From: Betaproteobacteria bacterium
GTDB lineage: Bacteria > Pseudomonadota > Gammaproteobacteria > Burkholderiales > Burkholderiaceae_C
Assembly: GCA_005884255.1 (NCBI GenBank)
Contig: VBDL01000039.1
Location: forward strand, 1-21,411
Length of the DNA stretch: 21,411 bases
Direction: 5' to 3'
The stretch's first letter is position 1. Every line of letters begins with the position of its first letter. The notes below the pieces were generated by a model that worked only from the letters and a program-made list of their open reading frames with translations, did not search any database and was not told the DNA's origin. Position numbers and translations under genes: made by a program. Of the stretch, positions 8,431-17,127 are shown piece by piece.

Positions 8431-9704
8431 ATGACGAGAGAACCGCAACGGCTGTGGCGGCATCGACGCGTGGCGACGATCGGGGCCGCGCTGTGCCTGA
8501 TCGCAGCGGGCGGGGTGCATGCAGCGGATGCGGCGGCGGCGCCGGAGTCCTGGAGCGTGCATGGCCAGTTACGCAGGAGACGGCGGACGCCACGCTGTTC
8601 CTCGGCACCCCGCTGTGGCGCGGCGGCGAGGGCTACCTGAACCCGGAGATCGACCAGGGCTTCGGTCTGAGCGACACGCTGGGCGTGGCCGGCTTTCCCA
8701 GCGGCGAGGCCTACAAGGTGGGCAAGGCCAAGCCCTACTTCCGCCTGAACCGCGCGTTCATCCGCCACGTGATCGCGCTCGGCGGCCCCGACACGGCCAT
8801 CGAACCGGGGCCCAATGCACTGGCCGGCACGCAGGCCGGCGACAACCTCACGCTGACCGCCGGCAAGCTCTCCGTGGTCGACATCTTCGACACCAACAGC
8901 TACGCGCACGATCCGCGCGCCGACTTCCTGAACTGGGCAATCATCGATGCCGGTGCCTTCGACTACGCGGCCGACGCCTGGGGCTACACCTACGGGGCGG
9001 CGATGGAGTGGACGCAGGGCCGCTGGACGGCGCGCGGCGGCTTGTTCGCGCTGTCGGACGTGCCCAACAGCCAATTCCTCGACAAGCACTTCCGCCAGTA
9101 CGCGCTGATCGCCGAGTTCGAAGAGCGCCATGAATGGAACGGTCGCCCCGGCAAGCTCAAGCTGCTCGGCTTCGTCAACCGGGGCCGCATGGCGCGCTAC
9201 GACGATGCGCTGCAGCTCGCCCAAAGCAGCGGCGGCACGCCCGACGTGTCGCTGGTGCGGCGCTTCGCGTCGCGGCCCGGCGTCGCGCTCAACCTGGAAC
9301 AGGAGCTGGCCGCCGGGCTCGGTGCGTTCGCCCGGGTCAGTGCCAACGACGGCAGCAAGGAAGCCTTCGAGTTCACCGAGATCAACAAGTCGGTGGCCGC
9401 GGGCCTGGCGCTCAAGGGCGTGCGCTGGGGCCGGCCGGCGGATACGGTGGGCCTGGCCGGCGTCGTGAATGGCATATCGAGCGCCGCGCGCCGCTACTTC
9501 GCCGCGGGAGGCCTGGGCATCCTCATCGGCGACGGGCAGCTGCCGCGCTATGGCGCGGAGCAGATCGTCGAGGCCTACTACGCCGTGCACCTGAGCGATC
9601 GCCTGGGCCTCGCTGCCGACCTGCAGCACATCGTCCACCCGGCCTACAACCGCGATCGAGGGCCGGTGAACATCGTCGGCCTGCGGCTGCACGCGGAGTT
9701 CTGA
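8431..9704 (+). pseudogene. OprB-family carbohydrate-type porin, frame-broken near the N-terminus
   Basis: Outer-membrane beta-barrel porin related to carbohydrate-selective OprB proteins. Translation from ATG 8431 (good GAGGAG ribosome-binding site; ATG 8425 is an alternative) gives a clear signal peptide, MTREPQRLWRHRRVATIGAA then LCLIAAGGVHA, and the mature start PESWSVHGQ up to codon 8566. After that this frame becomes nonsense. The barrel continues in another frame from about 8568 (VTQETADATLFLGTPLWRGG) to the stop at 9704 and is well conserved, with EIDQGFGLSDTLGVAGFPSG, SVVDIFDTN, DYAADAWGYTYG and a C-terminal Phe as in outer-membrane proteins. From memory the family has roughly 25-30 further residues between HGQ and ETADATLF, so a small deletion plus frameshift is likely rather than a single base error. 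The intact protein would deliver small solutes to the periplasm, perhaps for the adjacent ABC system. Confidence 0.75.
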
Positions 9705-9733
9705 TGCCGCAGCGGCCTCGGCGCACACTCGTC

Positions 9734-9750
9734 CTTAAGTCCGCCTTAAG
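9734..9750 (+). promoter_or_regulatory. PmrA/QseB-type response-regulator box
   Basis: Direct repeat CTTAAG, five-base spacer TCCGC, CTTAAG, with an 11-bp period that puts both half-sites on the same DNA face. This fits the described PmrA (BasR) binding pattern of two YTTAAK half-sites separated by five bases. It lies 46 bases before the start of an ArnT-like gene, and ArnT is a classical PmrA target in enterobacteria. The OmpR-type regulator encoded at 12701-13363 is the likely binder; binding itself is inference. No convincing -10 element could be assigned downstream. Confidence 0.65.
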
Positions 9751-9796
9751 CGCTCTTCGCAGAAACTGGCCGGTTGATTGAGCCCACGGAGCGGCG

Positions 9797-11326
9797 ATGT
9801 CTTTCATGCCGGCGACTCGATCGTCCCCTCTGCGCCGCGCTGCCTCGCTGTGGCATGTGCGGCCGCGCGTGATGGCGGCCGCGCTGTTCGCCGGCCTGCT
9901 GCTGTGGCTGGCCGCCGGCATCGGGCTGCGCCCGCTGGCGCTGCCCGACGAAGGGCGCTATGTCGGCGTGGCGTGGGAGATGCTGCGCGATGGACAGTGG
10001 CTGGTGCCCACGCTCGACGGCCTGCCCTTCCTGCACAAGCCGCCGCTGTTCTATTGGATCACCTCGCTGGGCCTGACGCTGTTCGGCCCCTCGCCCGGTG
10101 CAGCCCGCTTGGCGCCGCTGCTGGGCGCGCTGCTCGCGGCAGCGTCGCTCTACCGCGTCACGGCACGCTGGAGCGATGTGCGCCACGCCCGCCTGGCGGT
10201 GACGGTGCTGGCGACGCAAGCGCTCTTCTTCCTGGGCGCGCAGTACGCCAACATGGACATGCTGGTGGCCGGCCTCACCACTGCCGCCATCGCATTCGCC
10301 GCTGACGCGCTGCTGAGCGCCGACGCGGGCCGGCCGCATCGCGCCACGCTGCTGGCCGCCGCTGTCAGCGCCGCACTGGCGGTGCTGGCCAAGGGCCTGA
10401 TCGGCATCGTGCTGCCGCTGCTGGTGATCGCCGGCTGGCTGCTTGCCACACGCCGCTGGCGCTGGGCACGCCGGCTCGTGTGGTGGCCGGCGCTGCTGCT
10501 GTTCGCCGCCGTGGCCTTGCCGTGGTTCATCGCCGTGCAGTGGCGCGTGGATGGCTTCCTCGACTACTTCATCGTGCGCCAGCACCTGCAACGTTATGCC
10601 GGCAGTGGCTTCAACAACGTGCAGCCGTGGTGGTTCTACCTGGCGGTGCTGGCTGTGCTCACGTTGCCGTGGTCGGTGACGCTGTGGCTCGCGGTGCGGC
10701 GCAGAGGGCCGCTGCACGCGCTGATGTGGGCGTGGGTGCTGGGCGTGCTGCTGTTCTTTTCGCTGCCGTCGTCCAAGCTGGCGGGCTACATCCTGCCGGC
10801 GCTGCCGCCCCTGGCCTGGCTCGCGGCCGATGGCTTGCGAGGCGTGTCGCGCGCGCGGGTCGGCGCGCTGGTGGCGATGGCTGTGCTGATGTGCGGCATC
10901 GGCCTTGGCGTGGCGCACCGGCAGAACGAGAACCGGTCCACGCAGGCGCTCGCCGACGTGCTGCTGCGCGAACGGCAGCCCACCGAGCCGCTGGTTTTCA
11001 TGGGCCGCTACTACTATGACTTGCCGCTGCTGGCCCGCCTGCGGGAACCGGTGCCGGTGATCGATGACTGGTCGGACCCGGCCATCGCGCGCAGCGACGA
11101 CTGGCATCGCGAGCTGGCCGACGCCGCGCGCTTTGCCGGCCCCGCGCGCGCCGAGGCCACGCTGCTGCCGCCGCAGGTTGCGCAAGCGCTGGGCTGCGGC
11201 ACCTGGGTGCTCGCGCCGCTGAAAGCGCCGCCCCCGCGCGCCGCGCGCCTCGTCGCGGCCAACGCCGGCGACGGGCTGTGGCGCGTCGATGATTGCGCGG
11301 CGGCCCGCGGCAGCTCCGGCCCATAG
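9797..11326 (+). CDS. ArnT-like membrane glycosyltransferase (GT-C fold, PMT/GT83 type)
   Basis: 509-residue integral inner-membrane enzyme with about ten or more hydrophobic segments and a hydrophilic C-terminal part (residues about 370-509). The first periplasmic loop carries LPDEGRYVGVAWEML (Asp51-Glu52), the acidic motif of lipid-linked sugar transferases, followed by KPPLFYW (81-87), as in ArnT, which moves 4-amino-4-deoxy-L-arabinose from undecaprenyl phosphate to lipid A. The protein therefore probably glycosylates lipid A or another cell-envelope acceptor; sugar and acceptor are unknown. It is somewhat shorter than enterobacterial ArnT (about 550). The ATG at 9797 follows a CGGAG ribosome-binding sequence; an in-frame ATG at 9806 is possible. 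The PmrA-type box upstream and the two-component genes downstream on the opposite strand suggest induction by envelope stress or cationic peptides. No other arn genes are in view. Confidence 0.82.
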   Translation: MSFMPATRSSPLRRAASLWHVRPRVMAAALFAGLLLWLAAGIGLRPLALPDEGRYVGVAWEMLRDGQWLVPTLDGLPFLHKPPLFYWITSLGLTLFGPSPGAARLAPLLGALLAAASLYRVTARWSDVRHARLAVTVLATQALFFLGAQYANMDMLVAGLTTAAIAFAADALLSADAGRPHRATLLAAAVSAALAVLAKGLIGIVLPLLVIAGWLLATRRWRWARRLVWWPALLLFAAVALPWFIAVQWRVDGFLDYFIVRQHLQRYAGSGFNNVQPWWFYLAVLAVLTLPWSVTLWLAVRRRGPLHALMWAWVLGVLLFFSLPSSKLAGYILPALPPLAWLAADGLRGVSRARVGALVAMAVLMCGIGLGVAHRQNENRSTQALADVLLRERQPTEPLVFMGRYYYDLPLLARLREPVPVIDDWSDPAIARSDDWHRELADAARFAGPARAEATLLPPQVAQALGCGTWVLAPLKAPPPRAARLVAANAGDGLWRVDDCAAARGSSGP

Positions 11327-11354
11327 CAAGGGCGGGTCTCGTCGCACGGCACCA

Positions 11355-12704
11355 TCAGCCGCCGTGATCGACCGCGCGCTCGAAGGACACGCGCACCTCC
11401 AGGCCGGTGCCTTGCGGTCCGTCGAGCAGCTCGACATGCGCGCTGTGCCGTTGCGCGATCGCCTTCACGATGGCCAGTCCGAGCCCGCTGCCGGGCTGCG
11501 CGCCGCCGCCGCCTTGTGTGCCGCGGTAGAAGCGGTCGAACACGCGCTCGCGCTCGGCGGGCGCGATGCCCGGGCCGTTGTCGATGACGCGCAGCACCGG
11601 TGCGCCGGCCATGCGTTCGGCTTGCACGTCCACCACGCCGCCGTGCGGCGTGTAGAGCAGCGCGTTGTCGATCAGGTTGTCCAGCAAGGCATTCAGTTGC
11701 GCGCGGTTGCCGCTCACGTGCAGCGGCTCGCCGGTGCGCGCGCCGAGATCGATGCCGGCATGCTCGGCGCGCACGCTGGCGCGGGCCACGGCGTCACGCG
11801 CGAGCTCGGCCAGATCGGTAGGCTCCAGCGCCGCGGCGGGCGCGTCGGGCCCGACGCGCGATAGCTGCAGCAGCTGCTCGATCAGATGCTGCGCGCGTTC
11901 CACGCCCGCGCGCAGGTCGGCCAGCGCTGCTGCGTGCTGCGCCGGGTCGCCTGCGCTGCGCTCCAGCAATTGCAGCTGCAGGCGCAGTGCGGTCAGCGGC
12001 GAGCGCAGCTCATGGGCCGCGTCGGCGACGAAGCGCCCCTGCGCGGCGAAGCTGTCCGACAGGCGCTGCATCAAGCCGTTGAGGGCGCCGATCAGCGGGT
12101 GGATCTCGCGCGGCAGCTCCGTCATGTCCACCGGCTCCAGCGACGCGGCGCTGCGCCGCGCCACCGCCGCGGCCGCGCGGTTCAGCGGCAGCAGGCCGGC
12201 GCGCAGGGCGGCCATCAGCAGCGCGCCGATCCCCGCCACCATCACGGACATCGGGATCAGCAACTCGGCCGCCAGTTCCGCCGCCACCGACTGGCGCGTC
12301 GCGCGACGCTGGGCCGCCTGCACCACGCCGCCGTCGGTGCGCAGCGTCACCATGCGCCACACGCCACCGGGACCCTGCACCGCTTCGATGCCGGCGCGCT
12401 CGCGGAACGGCAAGGCGATGTCGGGGTTGGAGGTCGAAAGCAGCCGGCCGTCGAGCGACCACTGCTGGGTCAGGTAGTCCAGATCGGGCGGCACATCTTC
12501 CACGCTGGGCAGGCCGCGGCCCGCCGCACCGTTGACGTGGCGCGGCCTGTCCGTCATCGCCAGCGCGATCTGCCGCAGGTCCTCATCGAAGGCGGCGCCG
12601 AAGTCTTCCTGCGTCTCGACATACATGCCCACCGCGAGCAGCAGCGAGCCGAGCGTCAGGGCGCCCAGCACCCACGCGAGCAGCCGCGCGTGCAGCGACT
12701 TCAT
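11355..12704 (-). CDS. Sensor histidine kinase, QseC/PmrB type
   Basis: 449-residue membrane sensor. It has two transmembrane segments (about residues 7-28 and 148-170) enclosing a periplasmic sensory domain of about 120 residues, then HAMP-like linker, dimerisation and catalytic domains. Motifs are the H-box AAHELRSPLTALRLQ with phospho-acceptor His231, N-box NLIDNALLYTP (343-353), G1 DNGPGI (375-380), F-box DRFYRG and G2 GSGLGL (405-410). The start ATG overlaps the regulator's stop (ATGA), so the two proteins are made from one mRNA in stoichiometric coupling. It would autophosphorylate on sensing an envelope signal and phosphorylate the partner regulator. The periplasmic domain has no acidic ExxE cluster typical of enterobacterial PmrB iron sensing that I can see, so the stimulus is unknown. 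It ends 28 bases from the end of the convergent ArnT-like gene. Confidence 0.92.
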   Translation of the reverse strand: MKSLHARLLAWVLGALTLGSLLLAVGMYVETQEDFGAAFDEDLRQIALAMTDRPRHVNGAAGRGLPSVEDVPPDLDYLTQQWSLDGRLLSTSNPDIALPFRERAGIEAVQGPGGVWRMVTLRTDGGVVQAAQRRATRQSVAAELAAELLIPMSVMVAGIGALLMAALRAGLLPLNRAAAAVARRSAASLEPVDMTELPREIHPLIGALNGLMQRLSDSFAAQGRFVADAAHELRSPLTALRLQLQLLERSAGDPAQHAAALADLRAGVERAQHLIEQLLQLSRVGPDAPAAALEPTDLAELARDAVARASVRAEHAGIDLGARTGEPLHVSGNRAQLNALLDNLIDNALLYTPHGGVVDVQAERMAGAPVLRVIDNGPGIAPAERERVFDRFYRGTQGGGGAQPGSGLGLAIVKAIAQRHSAHVELLDGPQGTGLEVRVSFERAVDHGG

Positions 12705-13363
12705 GTCAGCTCCGAGACCCGGTAGCCTACGCCGCGCACGTTGCGGATCGCTTCCGCGCCGAGCTTGCGGCGCAGGTGGTGCAGGTGAACCTCGATCGCA
12801 TTGCTGCCCACCTCGTCGCCCCAGCCGTAGACGGCATCCTCCAGCTGCTCGCGCGACAGCACCGCACCGGGGCGCCGCATCAAGGCCTCGAGGCTGGCGA
12901 ACTCGCGCGGCGACAGCGCCACCTCGGTGCCGCGCAGCGTCACGCGCCGCTGCAGCGGGTCCAGCACCAGCGCGCCATAGCACTGCAGCGGGTTGGCCGC
13001 GCCGGCGTGGCGGCGCAGCAGCGCGTGCACGCGCGCGATCAGCTCGTCGAGGTCGAAGGGCTTGGTGACGTAGTCGTCAGCGCCGGCATTGAGCCCCGCG
13101 ATGCGATCGCCCACCGCATCGCGCGCCGATGCGATCAGCACGGGCAGCGTCGCGCCGCCCGCGCGCAGTTTGCGCAGCAGCTGCATGCCGTCCTGCGAGG
13201 GCAGGCCGAGATCGAGCAGCGCGAGGGCGTAGCCGGGGTCCGCAAGCGAGGCCTCGGCGCTGCGCCCGTCGACCACCCAGTCGACCGCGAAGCCGGCGCT
13301 GCGCAGGCCCTCGCGCACGGCCTTGCCGATCATCGGGTCGTCTTCGATCAGCAGCAGGCGCAT
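12701..13363 (-). CDS. OmpR/QseB/PmrA-type response regulator
   Basis: 220-residue two-domain regulator. The receiver domain (1-about 115) has the acidic pocket E7/D8/D9, phospho-acceptor Asp51 in LLDLGLP, Ser79 and Lys101 in TKPFD. The linker leads to a winged-helix DNA-binding domain (about 125-218) with ALSPREFASLEALMRRPG and IEVHLHHLRRKLG and the final RGVGYRV. The sequence GFAVDWVVDGRSAEASL is characteristic of the QseB/PmrA branch. It is the first gene of the two-gene unit with the kinase. Its predicted class is known to bind TTAAG-type direct repeats, and such a repeat lies before the adjacent ArnT-like gene, which makes that gene the leading target. No copy of the box is seen in front of the regulator itself, so autoregulation by the same motif is not supported. 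Confidence 0.93.
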   Translation of the reverse strand: MRLLLIEDDPMIGKAVREGLRSAGFAVDWVVDGRSAEASLADPGYALALLDLGLPSQDGMQLLRKLRAGGATLPVLIASARDAVGDRIAGLNAGADDYVTKPFDLDELIARVHALLRRHAGAANPLQCYGALVLDPLQRRVTLRGTEVALSPREFASLEALMRRPGAVLSREQLEDAVYGWGDEVGSNAIEVHLHHLRRKLGAEAIRNVRGVGYRVSELT

Positions 13364-13398
13364 GTCAGTGGCGCCCGGCCGCCCGAAGCCAATGACGC

Positions 13399-13437
13399 GC
13401 CCCCTCGGGGGGCAGCGAGCGAAGCGAGCGTGGGGGC
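13399..13437. repeat. Intergenic G/C-run palindromic element, type A
   Basis: GCCCCC (13399-13404) can pair with either of two G runs: GGGGGC at 13408-13413, giving a tight stem-loop, or GGGGGC at 13432-13437. Between the two G runs lies the direct repeat AGCGAGCGA / AGCGAGCG. The element sits between the esterase stop and the regulator start, both on the minus strand. I recall very similar sequences as frequent intergenic elements in Comamonadaceae genomes, where they behave like REP or terminator sequences; copy number cannot be checked here. Confidence 0.65.
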
Positions 13438-13443
13438 TTCATC

Positions 13444-14357
<914 letters not shown>

Positions 14358-14361
<4 letters not shown>

Positions 14362-15380
14362 GGCAGGTACCTTGGCGCGGCCGCAGCTTGCACCGCGCCG
14401 TTGTCGGACAGCGTGAAGGTGCCGCGCGCGACGTTGTGCGGGTGGCGTGCCGCTTCGGCCAGGCTCAGCACCGGCGCGAAGCACACGTCGCTGCCTTCGA
14501 GCAGCGCGCTCCATTCATCGCGTGTCTTGGTCTTGAATAGCGCGACGAAGCGCGCTTTCAGCGCCGGCCACTGCCGCGTGTCGTATTGCGCCGCAGGGTC
14601 GACATCGGTGAGCCCGAGCTTGGCGCACAGTAGCGCATAGAACTGCGGCTCCAGCGCGCCCAGCGTGATGTGCCGGCCATCGGCGCACGCGTAGACGTCG
14701 TAGAACGGCGAGTCGTGGAACGGGCTCGGCCGCTCGCCGCCGATCTGCCCGGCGGCGTGGACCCAGTGCACGAGGCCGCCGAGCATTGCGGCGATGTCGA
14801 CGATCGCGGCATCGACGACGCGGCCCTGGCCGCTCGCGCGCGCCGCCAGCACCGCGCTGACGAGGCCGAAGCACAGCCCCAAGGCGCCGGCGGCATCGCC
14901 GACCACCGTGGGCGGCACGATCGGCCGCTCGCCGCGGTGCGCCGACAGCGACAGCAGCCCGCTCAAGGCGACGTAGTTCAGGTCGTGCCCGGCGGCCTGC
15001 GCCAACGGGCCGCTCTGCCCCCAGCCGGTCATGCGCGCATAGACGAGGCGCGGATGGCGCGCGAGGCACACGTCGGGGCCGAGCCCGAGGCGCTCCATCA
15101 CGCCGGGGCGGTTGCCCTCGATCAGCGCGTCCGCCTCGCCGACGAGCGCGAGCGCCTGCGCCACGCCGTCGGCCGTCTTCAGGTCGAGCACTTTCTCCCG
15201 CTTGCCGCGGCGCAGCGGCCGCGCGCTGCGGCCGCCGAGCGCCTGTGTCACCGCGCCCGCCTGCGGCCGCGCAATCACGGTCACTTCGGCGCCGTGGTCC
15301 GCCAGCATCTGCCCAGCCAGCGGGCCCGGACCAAGGCCCTCGAACTCGACGACGCGCAAACCTTGCAGGGGTTGATTCAT
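14358..15380 (-). CDS. CaiB/BaiF family CoA transferase, alpha-methylacyl-CoA racemase-like
   Basis: 340-residue class III CoA-transferase-fold protein most like alpha-methylacyl-CoA racemases, which interconvert (R)- and (S)-2-methylacyl-CoA so that branched chains can enter beta-oxidation. The N-terminal LRVVEFEGLGPGPLAGQMLADHGAEV is diagnostic. The racemase catalytic residues are visible as His132 (GHDLNY), Asp162 (GDAAGA) and Glu244 (ALEPQF), with spacing close to that of mycobacterial MCR. The later segment EGSDVCFAPVLSLAEA is also typical. The ATG at 15380 is preferred to an in-frame TTG at 15392. The C-terminus stops at APRYLP, some 20 residues short of the usual family tail, and the stop overlaps the next gene; whether this is natural or a loss is unclear. 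It is preceded by a 97-base gap containing two hairpins and a repeat element. Confidence 0.87.
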
Positions 15381-15395
15381 GACAGCCGCCAAGCG

Positions 15396-15432
15396 GACAC
15401 CGCGGATCCGGCTCTGCCGGTCCGCCGGTGTC
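15396..15432. other. Imperfect stem-loop in intergenic gap
   Basis: GACACCG (15396-15402) and GGA plus CCGG further in pair with CCGG, TCCG and CGGTGTC (15417-15432) around a CTCTG loop, with one bulged base on each side. It lies between the acyl-CoA dehydrogenase remnant and the CoA transferase, directly next to the type B repeat element. It may affect mRNA processing or termination; no T run is present. Confidence 0.45.
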
Positions 15433-15467
15433 GCCCCCTTGAGGGGGCGGCCGAAGGCCGTAGGGGG
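15433..15467. repeat. Intergenic G/C-run palindromic element, type B
   Basis: GCCCCC (15433-15438), loop TTGA, GGGGGC (15443-15448), then a second perfect mini-hairpin GGCC-GAA-GGCC (15449-15459) and a second G run GTAGGGGG (15460-15467) that could compete for the C run. The plan C run, G run, short central module, G run is shared with the type A element at 13399-13437, although the central module differs. I recall this variant too as common in Comamonadaceae intergenic DNA. Confidence 0.65.
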
Positions 15468-15476
15468 TGGTCCATA

Positions 15477-17082
15477 TCAGTGCGGCATCGCGCGCGCGAT
15501 GATGGCGTCGACATCGGCGCCCAGCGGCAGGCAGCCGAATACGTCGGCACCGCCGCCGGCGATGCGCGACGCGCAGAACGCGGCGAACACCGCATCGCTC
15601 GCGTGCTGGCGCAGCAGCGCCGCCTGCAGCGCGAGCGCCACATCGCGCGCCAGTGCGCGCCCGGAGATCTCGTCGGTGGCACCGTCGGCACGTTCAATCA
15701 CGGTGGCGATCAGGCGGTCCAGCGCCGCATGCGCGCCCTTCACCGGCGCCAGCTCCTGCTGCAGCGCCGCCGCCATTGGCGGCGCCTTCCCAGATCGAAT
15801 TCAGCGGCATTTCGCGGTAGATGCGCGCGACGATGCCTTCGCCCTGTTCCTCGACATAGCCATTGCCGCCGAGGCACTCCATCGCCTCCTGCGCGAAGTG
15901 GCTGCCGCGCTTGCAGACCCAGAACTTGGCGATCGGCGTGAGCACGCGGCGCATCACCTGTTCGTGCGCGTCGCGCCCGTTCTCCGTGCGGTCGATGGCG
16001 CGCGCCAGCCGCAGCGCCAGCGCGGTGGCGGCCTCGCTCTCGATGGCGAGATCGGCGAGCACGTTCTTCATCAGCGGCTGCTCGATCAAGCGCTTGCCGA
16101 AGGCGCGGCGCTCGCTCGTGTGATGCAGCGCGATGGCCAGTGCCTGGCGCATCAGGCCCGCGGTGCCGAGCGCGCAATCGAGCCGCGTCAACGCGCCCAT
16201 CGCAAGGATTTGCGGGATGCCGCGGCCCTCTTCGCCGACCAGCCACGCGGTCGCGCCGTCGAACTCGACTTCGGAGCTCGCGTTGGCATGGTTGCCGAGC
16301 TTGTCCTTCAGGCGCTCGATGTGCAGCGCGTTGAGCGATCCGTCCGGCAGCAGGCGCGGCAGGAAGAAGCAGCTCAGGCCCGCGGGGGTCTGCGCCAGCA
16401 CCAGGTGCGCATCGCACATCGGCGCCGAGAAGAACCACTTGTGGCCGGTGATGCGATAGGCGCGGCCCCACGGCGTGTCGGTGTCGAACTCGGCGTGCGT
16501 GGTGTTGGCGCGCACGTCGGAGCCGCCCTGCTTCTCGGTCATGCCCATGCCCATGGTCAGGCTGGTCTTCTGCGCCGCCGATACGAAGCGCGGGTCGTAG
16601 CGCGTGTCGGCCAGCTTGCTGCCCCAGTCGGCGAACACGCCGGCGTTGGCGCGCAGCGCCGGCGTCACCGCATAAGTCATCGACACCGGGCACAGCACCG
16701 AGGGCTCCAGCTCGGTGAACAGCATGAAGGCGGCCGCGCGCTCGATGTGCGCGCCGGCCGGCCGTGACCACGGCGTGCCGTGCAGCCCGTGGCTCAGCGC
16801 GCTGGCCAGCAGCGCGTGATAGCTGGGGTGGAACTCCACCTGGTCGATGCGCCGGCCGACGCGGTCGTGGCTGTGCAGCACGGGTTTGTGCAGGTTGGCC
16901 AGCCGCGCGTGCGCTTGCATCGCTGCCGAGCCCATCTCGGCACCGAGCTGCACGAAGCGTGTCTCGTCGTAGGCCGGGTGATGGAAGCGCAGCGCGTCGC
17001 GCAACGCGCGGTTGCCGCTGAAGAGGTTCACGTCGGCCAGCGGCGTGGCCTGGTTGCTCACCTCATGCGTGACATGGCTCAT
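15477..17082 (-). pseudogene. Acyl-CoA dehydrogenase, AidB / isovaleryl-CoA dehydrogenase type, frame-broken
   Basis: Flavin-dependent acyl-CoA dehydrogenase of the long AidB branch. The first frame (start ATG 17082, with AGGGGAGAAG about 5-14 bases upstream) reads through MGMGMTEKQGGSDVRANTT, GHKWFFSAPMCDAHLVLAQ, RLKDKLGNHANASSEVEFDG, ECLGGNGYVEE and YREMPLNSIWEG, all family landmarks. After codon positions near 15781 the frame turns into Gly/Ala-rich nonsense and stops at 15694. The missing C-terminal domain is found in another minus frame, starting about 15776 (MAAALQQELAPVKGAHAALDRLI) and ending at 15477. Relatives normally have about 15 residues of the type GNxxxLDxLRAL between the two parts, so a small deletion with frameshift is likely. 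The gene lies 18 bases after the GMC oxidoreductase in the same operon. An intact enzyme would do the first beta-oxidation step. Confidence 0.78.
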
Positions 17083-17127
17083 CGGCTTCTCCCCTTCATG
17101 CCCGATCATCCCGCAAATCGCCGCGAC

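Noticed and set aside
8551..8600. Programmed ribosomal frameshift in the porin gene
   Set aside because: No slippery heptamer or downstream stimulatory structure is visible, and residues expected for the family are absent, which frameshifting would not explain.
5297..8608. Open frame of about 1100 codons on the minus strand opposite the ABC transporter genes
   Set aside because: Rich in His, Arg, Gln and Ala with no domain, and exactly antisense to well-supported permease and ATPase genes; it is a by-product of G/C bias at third positions.
9746..11437. 563-codon minus-strand open frame opposite the ArnT-like gene
   Set aside because: Gln/His/Arg-rich shadow with no recognisable fold; the plus strand has clear membrane segments and the ArnT acidic motif.
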